A stretch of DNA of 64,000 nucleotides from Deltaproteobacteria bacterium (GCA_016186945.1 JACPKR010000053.1:89518-153517), one strand, 5' to 3'; positions 17,345-25,418 are shown, numbered from the stretch's first letter. The notes: generated by a model from the letters alone, not told the origin. Made by a program: numbers and translations.

Positions 17345-18687
17345 AGCGATTCATCCTCCAGCAGACCCCATTCATACACTTCAAATTGGCCATACCTTAG
17401 TGGGTCCAGCAATTGAATGGAAGGAGCTTGCCCAAGGATGACATGTTTCCTTTCAATCGCGTTCAGTTTGAGCCAGTTCTCGTCGTTGTTTCGAGATGCA
17501 AGGAAAGCTGTCATGGTTGGAGCAGCCCAAGACGGGCACATAAAGGGTATCGGCTCAAACATAAAACCTTCCGAGACACGCAGAGGCCGCTTGCCCATCT
17601 TATGAAAGGAATTCTGATGTGCGACCAAAACATCCGCACAATATGCTCTTTCCACCTTTAAGAGCTTGCTCGTAAGTCCGGAAAGACTTTGTCCCTTTTT
17701 CGGAATATCGTAAGTACCGTCATCCAGAAGGTCAAGGACGCGGATTCGATTGGGAACAAGGTCGGAATCGCAATCAGGGATATTGTGAGACATCTCCGAC
17801 TGTACCACCCTGTTTGCCGCTTGGATGATCAATACATCTTCTTTGGCCAGCTCCTCATAGAACGGTTTTATCGCTTTTAGATACTTTAAAGCCTCTTCTT
17901 CTGTCATTTCGAAATGGCAGAGATGGCTAAAATACCGTTTTGTGGAATCTATCGACTCACCCCCCGACATATTCATAAAAGACACATCAAAAGATCTCAT
18001 ATGTTCGACAAGTGAGGTACCAGCTTTTCGTGCAAAAGTTTCTATCTTTTCAAAGTTTTTGCTGCAGACTAAAGATGCCTTCGGTATAGGAGGAGGCGCA
18101 TAGACAAAACTTGTACTGGGAACATATTCACCAATGATAGAATAGGTTGCGATCGAATGCTCTCCAGTAAGTTTATGACTTTCATCGGAAAAAACTTTCG
18201 AAAAACCATGCTCTTTGACCGTATTATGCAATGACTGTGCAGTAAAATAGTGTTCGGAAGTGCCAGTCAGCTCGGATATCGCGACAAAACCAGCCCGGAT
18301 ACCTTGTACTGTCACATCGCTACGGGGAACGTACGTACCGTCCTCTTCTTGATATAACACCGCAAGGAATCGATGCTTATATCTCCCTAGCAGCAAAGGC
18401 ATTGGTAAATTCGTTTCCATCACCAATACACGAGGACCACTGAACCATTTGTGATCGCTCGGTGTCCAGGTTGCGTCCACCCATTCGCAATGGGGGGAAA
18501 GTGAATTGTTATCGGAATTCTGACATGCTGCCACCGCATCAACGATGACACCAAATTCCTTTAGAATTGCTGCACGTTCGGTTTCCTGAGGTCCAGGATT
18601 AGGAAGGTTCTGGGAATGACTCGCTGACCCCTCGCAGTGAAATTGAAGGCTAGATAAAAGAAAGAGTAAGAATAACTTGGTCTTCAT
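17341..18687 (-). CDS. Subtilase-like (S8 fold) secreted protein with altered catalytic Asp
   Basis: A 448-residue protein with a signal peptide (residues 1-18). Several blocks line up in order with a subtilisin core: VLVMETNL (Glu91 where the catalytic Asp is expected), GEHSIATYSIIGEYVP (His177), VSFMNMSGGES (substrate-strand Asn/Ser-Gly), DVLIIQAAN (oxyanion region, Asn292) and CPSWAAPTMTAF (Ser386 in the S-x-A-A-P motif). The match is weak but ordered. If right, the Asp-to-Glu change may weaken activity or mark a special class. It follows the Hint gene by 2 bases, so it may process proteins of this operon. Confidence 0.5.
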   Translation of the reverse strand: MKTKLFLLFLLSSLQFHCEGSASHSQNLPNPGPQETERAAILKEFGVIVDAVAACQNSDNNSLSPHCEWVDATWTPSDHKWFSGPRVLVMETNLPMPLLLGRYKHRFLAVLYQEEDGTYVPRSDVTVQGIRAGFVAISELTGTSEHYFTAQSLHNTVKEHGFSKVFSDESHKLTGEHSIATYSIIGEYVPSTSFVYAPPPIPKASLVCSKNFEKIETFARKAGTSLVEHMRSFDVSFMNMSGGESIDSTKRYFSHLCHFEMTEEEALKYLKAIKPFYEELAKEDVLIIQAANRVVQSEMSHNIPDCDSDLVPNRIRVLDLLDDGTYDIPKKGQSLSGLTSKLLKVERAYCADVLVAHQNSFHKMGKRPLRVSEGFMFEPIPFMCPSWAAPTMTAFLASRNNDENWLKLNAIERKHVILGQAPSIQLLDPLRYGQFEVYEWGLLEDESL

Positions 18688-18689
18688 TT

Positions 18690-19466
18690 TTACTGCCTTA
18701 GAAGTACCGCATTAAGCTCAGCCCCGAGACTGTTTTGCCAAAGTAAATCACCCACGAGAACCCCGTCAGCAATCACCAGATGCTCTTGCTTTTTAGCTGT
18801 GTGGACTAATACATTGTGCACTGTGCCATCGCTGGGCAGTTGTCGGAAAATCTTGTGGATCGCTATGGCATTCCCATCTTGATCAACGAGATGATCCGCC
18901 AAACTGAGCTGCTGAGCGGCAACCATTCTTCCGTCGGCCAACAAAATGGCGTGGTCTTTGGTCACTTTTAGCGAACCGATGTCGGTTACAATTACATAGA
19001 GACTATTTGACTCAGGCCCTTGGGTCTTGTAACTGACCGAATTTTCTTTCAATTTCAAATTTCCTAAGGAACTATAAGTTGAAGGCGTTACGATCATGTC
19101 ACCTTTTTTGAAGCCGTCAACCGGGCGCCAGAGAAACTCTCCATCGGCGGTGGAGCTAAGGAGCTTGGTAGAAGTGTCGAAACATGAACAAGGGCATGCG
19201 GCCGCAATGGTTTTGCCAATACAAAAGACCCCAACTCCATGACTTTCTGCATAACGAAACTCCTCTTCGCTAATGCACCCCTCGTCTCTCGAAGATCGAG
19301 ACTTCGCAATGCAGTCCTCCACTCGAATTTTCTCCGATCCGTCACTGCAACGATTCCAAAATTCCGGGTTTCGCAGTTTACCTGGAGCATCGACGGGCAT
19401 ATCAGCGAGCGATACTTGGGCAGAAAAGCCAGCGATCATGGACATTAATAGCCGGAGTGATTTCAT
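18690..19466 (-). CDS. Secreted Hint-domain (hedgehog/intein-type) protein
   Basis: A 258-residue protein with a signal peptide (residues 1-21), a Cys-containing N-terminal part and a Hint domain from Cys95 (SCFDTSTKLL). Hint blocks are clear: FKKGDMIVTP, then LKVTKDHAILLADG with the T-x-x-H motif (His172), QQLSLADHLVDQDG and GTVHNVL. Hint domains cut the peptide bond before their first Cys. Nothing is spliced on afterwards: the protein ends about 40 residues after VHN. AGAAGGG precedes the ATG, which overlaps the stop of a broken upstream frame. In toxin systems Hint domains release or attach toxin domains. Confidence 0.75.
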   Translation of the reverse strand: MKSLRLLMSMIAGFSAQVSLADMPVDAPGKLRNPEFWNRCSDGSEKIRVEDCIAKSRSSRDEGCISEEEFRYAESHGVGVFCIGKTIAAACPCSCFDTSTKLLSSTADGEFLWRPVDGFKKGDMIVTPSTYSSLGNLKLKENSVSYKTQGPESNSLYVIVTDIGSLKVTKDHAILLADGRMVAAQQLSLADHLVDQDGNAIAIHKIFRQLPSDGTVHNVLVHTAKKQEHLVIADGVLVGDLLWQNSLGAELNAVLLRQ

Positions 19467-19728
19467 AGTTTTTTCCCTTCTAATAATTGGATGGGGTTTA
19501 AACCAAGCGTGGCGAATGCCTGCTCTCTAAATGCCTGCTCTCTACATGATATTTTGGAAGCCTGCAAAGGATTTGTTGGGGACTGGTGCTGGTCAGCAGG
19601 GCTGTCCCATTTAAATTCCCCTTTATTTGTAGATCCGCGTGTTTTTGGGGTCATAAATAACACTCCGTTTTTTGCGACCATCATTCCAGCCGCTCTAGAA
19701 AAGCCGATAAATTTAAATGAAACAGCCC
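19463..19728 (-). pseudogene. 3' remnant of the first operon gene, cut by the group II intron
   Basis: A minus-strand reading frame enters from the group II intron boundary and runs 88 codons to a TGA at 19463-19465 that overlaps the Hint gene ATG as ATGA, the same coupling seen elsewhere in this operon. This suggests it is the end of a real gene whose upstream part was lost. Codons read AVSFKFIGFSRAAG at the broken end and LGLNPIQLLEGKKL at the stop. A perfect 15-base tandem duplication (19515-19544) lies in frame and gives REQAFREQAF. Family not recognised, and I find no matching 5' part beyond the intron. Confidence 0.45.
19515..19544. repeat. Perfect 15-base tandem duplication
   Basis: Two adjacent copies of AATGCCTGCTCTCTA with no mismatch. 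On the minus strand the unit is in frame with the broken gene upstream of the Hint gene and duplicates five residues. It looks recent because the copies are identical. Confidence 0.9.
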
Positions 19729-21167
19729 GTGCGCCAAGAAAAGCGGCGCACATCTCGCAGGTGTAAATCCTGCCGCGGAAGGAGAAGTCAGCTTCACCGC
19801 GTATCGAGTCTTGCAGTTCAGGAGGTAACGAGCGAATTGAAGCGTAGACAAGGGAGCTGTATCGGGAGCTTGATGGATCGAAAGCACTCGGTATAGACGG
19901 TATCACAAAAGAAAAGTACGGGAGAAACCTGGATGAGAACCTGAAAAACCTGATGATTCGCATTCGTCGAGGCACGTACAGGCCACAACCATCACGGCTG
20001 ATCGAAATACCGAAAGAGGATGGGAGCACACGTCCACTTGCAATAAGTTGCGTGGAAGATAAATTGGTACAGGTTGCTGCGAGTCGCATACTTGAATCGA
20101 TTTATGAACCGCTGTTTCTCCCTTGCTCCTATGGATTTCGTCCCGGGATGAGCTGCCATGGGGATCTCAAATCCTTAGTTCAAGCGACATACAAAGCGTA
20201 CGATGGTGCCGTAGTGGAAATCGATTTAAGAAAGTACTTTAACTCAATTCCACATCAGCAACTGTTTGAGATTCTAGACAAGAAAATCTCGGATAAACAC
20301 TTTCTACAGCTATTGAGGGTTCTGACAAAAGCAGAGGTGGTAAATCCAAAAGGAGAGATTTTCGCGACAGAGAGTGGGTGCCCACAAGGCTCATGTCTGT
20401 CACCTGTTCTCTCTAATATTTACCTCCATGTGGTGATCGACGAGTGGTTTGCAGTAATCTCCAATACCCATCTAAAAGGGTGGACCAAAGAAATCCGCTA
20501 CGCGGATGATATGGTGTTTGTATTTCAATACGCTAGTCAGGCCTCCAGATTCTACAAGGTACTGAATAAGCGCCTTCATAAATTTGGAATCTCACTACAC
20601 ACGGAGAAATCACAAATACTACCATCCGGAACGAAGGTTGCGGAGAGATCTGCTGCAAACAAGAAACGCATGGGAGTCTTTAAATTCCTGGGCTTTACTT
20701 GTTACTGGGGCAAATCTCGGAATGGTCGATTCTGGAGGCTCAAGCTCAAGAGTCGAGCCGATAGACTTAGAATCAAGCTGAAAAACCTCAGGAAATTCCT
20801 TAGGGACAACTTGAATACAACCAATGTGCTGGGCATGCTTAAACAAATAACTAGAGTGGTGCAAGGTTGGGTCAACTACCATGCGGTATCTGACAATCAG
20901 CAGGTTGTCTCAGCGTTCCTCGACAAGTGCAGGAAGATTATTTACAAGGGTTCGGTCGTCGCGGAAGCAAACGACGCATCTCTTGGAACAAAGTCCTTGT
21001 GCTTCTCGATAAAGCTAAGTTCCCCCGGAAGTTCAAAGTGGTATCGATGTTCCCAACACCGAAGAGGGCGTAAGCCCATCATTAAATCGGGAGCGGAGTG
21101 CGGCAATTCCGCATGCTCCGTTCTGAGGAGGAGCCTACCGGAGCGATCTGGTAGGTTTACTCACCTG
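19729..21167 (+). mobile_element. Degraded group II intron
   Basis: The element begins GTGCGCC, matching the GUGYG 5' end of group II introns, and soon carries a domain I-like hairpin (GCAGGTGTAAATCCTGC). It holds a decayed reverse transcriptase gene and finishes with paired stems ending GAGGAGGAGCC and CTACC...GGTAG before CTCAC, resembling the 3' domains. Total length of about 1.44 kb is short for an intron with an ORF (usually 2 kb or more), because part of domain I and the N-terminus of the enzyme is missing. The 3' limit is approximate. It sits antisense to the toxin operon and truncates its first gene. Confidence 0.7.
19848..21073 (+). pseudogene. Group II intron reverse transcriptase/maturase, truncated and frameshifted
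   Basis: Reverse transcriptase with recognisable blocks: GIDGITKEKY, RPLAISCVEDKLVQ, SYGFRPGMSCH, GCPQGSCLSPVLSNIYLH, the catalytic IRYADDMVFV, and maturase motif QGWVNYHAVSDNQ. The frame has no proper start: an in-frame TAG at 19845 lies just before the first conserved block and the N-terminal finger region is missing. One base has been lost near 20948; in the next frame the conserved end continues (RRISWNKVLVLLDKAKF, SMFPTPKRA) to TAA at 21071. The unshifted frame runs on to 21239 as nonsense. The enzyme is inactive as it stands. Confidence 0.85.
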
Positions 21168-21475
21168 ACATCGTCTATTTTCGCTGTCCCTTCCAACCCG
21201 TCAACCCTTCCGTCGGTTCATCCCCCCACAAAAAAATAATGCTTGGGGTCGGTGAAATGGTGGATCAGGTAAAAGGACAAGCGTTTGCGAAGGCAATTCA
21301 GGTCTTGATTCAAGGAAACGACCTGACCTCAATTTCGCGCTTAAAAGCCAGACGGCACAACGACCGACAGATGGGCTTTGGTAAAACTTTTTTCCGTGCC
21401 TGAAAAGTGCCCTGGAGGGATTTGGAAAGTTTGTTGAAATCCACCAAGTCATTCAATGGGCATCTTCGTGAGAAT
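21168..21475. other. Stretch between intron and toxin-antitoxin pair, only a doubtful 54-codon frame
   Basis: This stretch holds no recognisable gene. One plus-strand frame from ATG 21239 to TGA 21403 could encode 54 residues, with a basic middle part (SISRLKARRHNDRQMGF). I do not recognise it and there is no clear ribosome site, so it may be a fragment of a lost gene. Confidence 0.4.
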
Positions 21476-21504
21476 TTGACAGATTAAAATCACCGAGTTA
21501 TTCT
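21476..21504 (+). promoter_or_regulatory. Sigma-70 promoter of the AbrB/PIN operon
   Basis: A perfect TTGACA (21476-21481) is followed after exactly 17 bases by TATTCT (21499-21504). The start codon at 21528 lies about 24 bases further on. The -10 box is embedded in the operator palindrome. Confidence 0.75.
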
Positions 21505-21517
21505 TACTAGTAAGAAT
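21500..21517. promoter_or_regulatory. Perfect 18-base operator palindrome
   Basis: ATTCTTACTAGTAAGAAT is a perfect inverted repeat covering the -10 region and ending one base before the GGAGG ribosome site of the antitoxin gene. AbrB/MazE-type antitoxins bind such palindromes to repress their own operon, so this is the likely autoregulatory site. Confidence 0.75.
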
Positions 21518-21527
21518 GGAGGTAAGT

Positions 21528-21806
21528 ATGCTTGCTATTGCTACGACAAAACTATCATCTAAGGGGCAGGTCGTTATCCCTGAAGAGATTAGGGAGCAGC
21601 TTCATCTTGAATCTGGCTGTCAATTTGTTGTTTACGCGCAGGACGACACTGTTTTTTTGAAGCTTATAGCTCCACCTTCAAAAGAAGATTTGAAGAGTAT
21701 TATGGCCAAAGCTAGGGAAGCAGCAAAAAAAGCTGGCCTTACCAAGGATGATTTGGAAAATGAAATCAAGTTATCCCGACGAGCACGCAAGAGATCTCAA
21801 CAATGA
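21528..21806 (+). CDS. AbrB/MazE/SpoVT-type antitoxin
   Basis: A 92-residue DNA-binding antitoxin. The ATG at 21528 follows GGAGGTAAGT; an ATG twelve bases upstream lies inside the ribosome site and is not used. The N-terminal swapped-hairpin AbrB domain is clear (KLSSKGQVVIPEEIREQL, SGCQFVVYAQDDTVFL). The C-terminal part is a Lys-rich helix (KEDLKSIMAKAREAAKKAG) that would bind and block the partner toxin. The stop overlaps the PIN toxin gene start by 4 bases. Regulation is by the promoter and palindrome just upstream. Confidence 0.9.
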   Translation: MLAIATTKLSSKGQVVIPEEIREQLHLESGCQFVVYAQDDTVFLKLIAPPSKEDLKSIMAKAREAAKKAGLTKDDLENEIKLSRRARKRSQQ

Positions 21807-22039
21807 TGAACGTTGTGATCGATACCAACGTTATAGTATCGGGATTTTTTTGGTCCGGCCCACCAAAAGCAATCATAGAAAAGATTGAGGAAAGGTTATT
21901 CAAGCTTTTTGTCACGCTTGAAATCATCGATGAGTACAGAGATCTCTTTTATAGGTTCGAAATCAAAACTGGGATACCGACAATCTCTATGCTAAATTTT
22001 ATTCTTGCTAACTCGCAATCTCTATTTGGCCCTGATTGA
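21803..22039 (+). pseudogene. PIN-domain toxin, C-terminally truncated
   Basis: The N-terminal half of a VapC/PIN ribonuclease: VIDTNVIVSGFFW carries the first catalytic Asp and TLEIIDEYRDLF the conserved Glu. PIN toxins of this group run to about 130-140 residues, but this frame stops after 78, just after LANSQSLFGPD. The later acidic motif and the final strand (usually DPDDN...SGDKDLL) are absent from all frames up to the next gene at 22077, so the end was deleted rather than shifted. It should be inactive; the antitoxin is intact. Confidence 0.8.
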
Positions 22040-22076
22040 TGCTTGGGATCAACGACTTGTGGATTTAGGCTTGGGA

Positions 22077-24281
22077 TTAGGCCACAACGTTTTGGCGGTC
22101 CATTTCGAAGTTTTCTTCCTCTGAGGTTTCAGTTTGTTCAGGTGCGAACATGACCTCATTAATATCGAGCAGGTTGATAATCCCATCGCTGGCCATATTG
22201 CGAATCTTATTGAGCACCATACTTTCGACGATCAAGTAGCGCTTCTCATCTACAGCGACGACGGTCTCCAGGTCTTCCAACCAGCTTTCCGCTAACTCCG
22301 CTGGCGCATGAGCGAGGAGCAGCTCTCGGATATGCTCCCTTGTTCCTGCCAGGAAGATCAGCAAGTCCTCCCGCTCAAAGCCCATGACCAACTCCAGTAG
22401 ATGGCCTGCCTTAAGATAGGGAAGCATTTCAATGGTGACCATGCGAAGTTTGATCGTGCGAGCAGTGTCAGGGTTCGTCTCCTCCAACCTGCGCATGAGC
22501 ACTCTCTGTTCGTCAAGTTCGGAACGTTCCATCAGGTCAAGTAGAACATCACTTGCGCGGATATGTTGCGTGTCAAACTCGGGCTTGGACACTACTTTCT
22601 TATTCAATGCCTGTGCGACATTAGCAAGGAATTCCTTGGGAATCGCATCAGCACGAGACAATTCACTGAGAAGTTTGGTACGACCCGCTCCTTGGAAGGT
22701 GTTGAACACCGCTCGTCTCTGCAAAGGTGGCAACTGCGTAAGGACAATACTCTGTACCCTCGGGTTCTCATCGCGGATCAAAGCGTAAACTTGCCCAGGA
22801 TCCAGTTTGCCAAGGAACTCAAACTGTTCGATCGTTTTCTGGGTCAGCACACGAATTTCATTTGCCAGAACTTTTGTTTTTAATTTAAGAAGAAGCTCTT
22901 CCTGTTCCTTCAAGGAGAACGAAAACTCGCTTTTGTTATAAAACTCAACCAGCTCGAATAGGTTTCGTTGCAGCGTGGGGTCATCGACAAGTTCATAGAC
23001 CATCAGCTTTCCAAGTATGTGAAGGAATTTTGCCGTCTCTTCGACGCCATCTTCGTGGAGAAGGCGGCCGAAGGTTTCCCTCGAAACTTTCGGTGAATTG
23101 AGGAAGATCTGAATGAGATGGTCTTTTAGGTCTTCCACACGCATGCGGAGTGTGACATCTATATCAGTTTTGTCCTTCACTCCAAGTTCCTTTTTAACGC
23201 CTTCGTCCTCTTTCTTCCCCGCTCCCAGTGTGTGCATGAGGTAATGGGCGTCGCGATTTGCGGATGCATATTTGAGGATGATGAAAGCAAGGAGGCCGGT
23301 CACTATAATGACAACGAGAATGTACAGAATCCAGCGCGTTCCCTCTCCCTCTGTCCGTTCCTTTTCCTCCTTCAAGGCTTCCCGTGCTTCCGATGTGGAG
23401 ATGATCTCCTTTGTCCCCGCAAGTTCTTTGAACATTATCAGCATACGGCGCAGCTTCTCCAATCCGAAAGGATCGTCTGATTCCGCATGTTCTCTTTCTT
23501 TCTTCCTCGCAAATGTTTCGGGGAAGCGCCTGACATCCACTTTGAACGTCACAGGTCTAACAAAATCCAAATGGGCTTTCAGGACGTCGAGAATTTGCTC
23601 CCTTGCCAACTCGTTGATCCCCTCATCTATAGACAACGAGACTTCTGCTTCATCGACATGAAAATACGTTAGCCCTGTCTTGGAACGAACGATTTCCAGT
23701 GGTGGGTAGACGGAGGCTTCATCGGGGGCAACTGCTCGTCCTTTCACAAGAACGTAAGACAGAATGCAGGCGTCCGGACAGTATTCTCGAATCGTACTCT
23801 CGACGGCTGTTTCAAGTTGCTGCTCGACATCGCGTTTTACAAGGTTCGCTTCGGAACTGTACTTTCCGATCTGCGGGGTTTCGATGTCGTAAAACACAAT
23901 CTCACTAGGACCGGTCGCTTTGAGGTGAAAACTGACAATCTTCTGCAAACGCTCTCTGTTCTCCCTGGAAATATTCTTGTCGATCTGGATTTCTACAGAA
24001 AGGTTTGCGACCGAAAACATCGGACCTTCAATTGCTTCCCCTATCCCCTCAAAGCCTAGGTCAAACGTTTCTGGGACGGCCTCTTGCAGAGTCACCCCCA
24101 CGGAGATAAGTTGGCAAGCTTCACCACAATGCTTAAGCAGTAACGAATCTACAGTAGTCCTTACTTTTTGCTCTGTATCGTGCTTGACTTGTTCATAGGT
24201 GGAGAAACGCTCAGCGAATGATTGTGTTGATAAAATCATCGCTGAAACGAACGTCAGAAAACTGAAGGACATCCTTGTCAT
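22077..24281 (-). CDS. FliF/FliG-like fusion: exported N-terminus, membrane segment, FliG-like cytoplasmic domain
   Basis: A 734-residue protein with a signal peptide (residues 1-23), two related periplasmic segments (about 30-137 and 147-255), one membrane helix (317-337, WILYILVVIIVTGLLAFIIL) and a large cytoplasmic part. The second segment contains VYPPLEIVRSKTG, like the ring-building domain of FliF (E-x-Y-x-P...VVRS). Residues about 490-575 (FEFLGKLDPGQVYALI, LTQLPPLQRRAVF) resemble the FliG middle domain, and 580-710 the FliG C-terminal domain (LLDLMERSELDEQRVLMRRL, TIEMLPYL). In flagella, FliF and FliG are separate. No other flagellar gene is nearby. Confidence 0.6.
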   Translation of the reverse strand: MTRMSFSFLTFVSAMILSTQSFAERFSTYEQVKHDTEQKVRTTVDSLLLKHCGEACQLISVGVTLQEAVPETFDLGFEGIGEAIEGPMFSVANLSVEIQIDKNISRENRERLQKIVSFHLKATGPSEIVFYDIETPQIGKYSSEANLVKRDVEQQLETAVESTIREYCPDACILSYVLVKGRAVAPDEASVYPPLEIVRSKTGLTYFHVDEAEVSLSIDEGINELAREQILDVLKAHLDFVRPVTFKVDVRRFPETFARKKEREHAESDDPFGLEKLRRMLIMFKELAGTKEIISTSEAREALKEEKERTEGEGTRWILYILVVIIVTGLLAFIILKYASANRDAHYLMHTLGAGKKEDEGVKKELGVKDKTDIDVTLRMRVEDLKDHLIQIFLNSPKVSRETFGRLLHEDGVEETAKFLHILGKLMVYELVDDPTLQRNLFELVEFYNKSEFSFSLKEQEELLLKLKTKVLANEIRVLTQKTIEQFEFLGKLDPGQVYALIRDENPRVQSIVLTQLPPLQRRAVFNTFQGAGRTKLLSELSRADAIPKEFLANVAQALNKKVVSKPEFDTQHIRASDVLLDLMERSELDEQRVLMRRLEETNPDTARTIKLRMVTIEMLPYLKAGHLLELVMGFEREDLLIFLAGTREHIRELLLAHAPAELAESWLEDLETVVAVDEKRYLIVESMVLNKIRNMASDGIINLLDINEVMFAPEQTETSEEENFEMDRQNVVA

Positions 24282-24312
24282 AACCGCACATCCGATGCTC
24301 AGACGTTACTGT

Positions 24313-24383
24313 TGAGAGAAGAGAGACGAATCCTCGTCCCTCTCAAGTTCCCTCTCCGCAAGGAGGAGGGATATCTTCTCTTC
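24313..24383. other. Candidate three-way-junction structure in intergenic DNA
   Basis: An outer stem AGAGAAGA (24315-24322) pairs perfectly with TCTTCTCT (24374-24381) and encloses two hairpins: GACGA/TCGTC with a four-base loop, and CCCTCTCC/GGAGGAGGG with a GCAA loop and one bulge. It lies between the thioredoxin-fold gene and the start of the FliF/FliG-like gene. It could be a leader structure, terminator or repeat; no second copy was noticed here. Confidence 0.35.
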
Positions 24384-24440
24384 CACAATTTCTTATCGGA
24401 CATGCTAAGCTTATGTTGAGGATGTTAAAGGGGAAAGGTT

Positions 24441-25418
24441 CTAAAGAAGTTTCTTGATAGCTTCTTCCAATGTTTCTTGGTCGTATCCAAATTGCTTACG
24501 GCCATTGATGTAAATCGAGGGAGTTCCGCCCACTCCGATTCGCTCTCCTTCATTTCTTGAAAACTCCACTTTTTCCTTTGTTCCTACAGAATTTAGGCAG
24601 GCTTCAAATTTCTTGAGGTCCAAATTCAACTTCTTGGCAAATTCCGCGGGAGATTCCTTGCTTAGGGAAGCTTGATTTTCAAAGGCCATGTAGTGGTAAT
24701 CCCAGAACTTCTTTTGTTCATCCGCGCAGACAGCACCGACAGCAACCTGTTTGGGAACTCCGCTTGGGTTGAGAGGAAAATCCATATAGACAAAACGCAC
24801 GTTCTTTTTGTTTTTTTCAACTACTTTTTTCAATGACTCTGCCGCATGTTTGCAGTGGGGGCAACCGTAATCTGCGAACTCGACGATCGTCACCTTCGCC
24901 TTCTCGGACCCTTTCGAAGGGTAAGCGTCCGTCGTTATGGAAACCTGTGGGGCGATCGGCTCAGTAACTGCAAGTTGAAAGGTGCCTTTGCCCTTGATCG
25001 ACTTCAACACAAGTTGCTGGGCGTCTTCCTGTTCCTGCATTTGGAGGAAATTAACAATCTCACCTTTAATAGAGTCGAAAGATCTGCCACCCACGCGACT
25101 CTTATTCGCATCGTACCATGTTTGAGCATCCTTTTCGTTTACGGTTTTTCCCTTGAAAAGCTGTTGCTCCAATTCCTCAGGCTTCTTCCCTTTCTTCTGT
25201 GCTTCCTCCTTTACATAAAGCTCGAGAAGGAATGAATCGACTAAGCGTGTGACCGTGTCGTAACGTTGACGATCCAGCTCAAACATAGACTGCCTGAGAG
25301 CGGGGGGGAGATCACTCTCCCGATACGATTTTCCCTCGAATCGGAAAAGTTCCTCATTGTTTGCTTTTGATGATGCAGCGAGAAAAAACGAGAACACAAA
25401 AAATAGACTACGTTTCAT
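24441..25418 (-). CDS. DsbA/DsbG-like thioredoxin-fold protein with N-terminal helical domain
   Basis: Exported thiol oxidoreductase. Residues 1-19 are a signal peptide; residues about 20-140 form a helical region resembling the SurA-type peptidyl-prolyl isomerase linker found in some fused DsbA proteins; residues about 165-325 form a DsbA-type domain (VTIVEFADYGCPHCKHA with active-site CPHC, VRFVYMDFPL, and cis-Pro loop GVGGTPSIYINGR). It would oxidise or isomerise disulfides in exported proteins, of which this genome seems to have many. No DsbB gene is in the window. Confidence 0.85.
   Translation of the reverse strand: MKRSLFFVFSFFLAASSKANNEELFRFEGKSYRESDLPPALRQSMFELDRQRYDTVTRLVDSFLLELYVKEEAQKKGKKPEELEQQLFKGKTVNEKDAQTWYDANKSRVGGRSFDSIKGEIVNFLQMQEQEDAQQLVLKSIKGKGTFQLAVTEPIAPQVSITTDAYPSKGSEKAKVTIVEFADYGCPHCKHAAESLKKVVEKNKKNVRFVYMDFPLNPSGVPKQVAVGAVCADEQKKFWDYHYMAFENQASLSKESPAEFAKKLNLDLKKFEACLNSVGTKEKVEFSRNEGERIGVGGTPSIYINGRKQFGYDQETLEEAIKKLL

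Noticed and set aside
19729-20089. Minus-strand frame continuing from the operon remnant through the group II intron
   Set aside because: Above 19728 the sequence is explained by the intron and its reverse transcriptase on the plus strand; only the part below 19728 is kept.
21201-21452. Minus-strand frame of 83 codons between the intron and the toxin-antitoxin pair, considered as the missing 5' part of the broken operon gene
   Set aside because: It has no continuity of frame or composition with the remnant at 19463-19728 and no coding signature.
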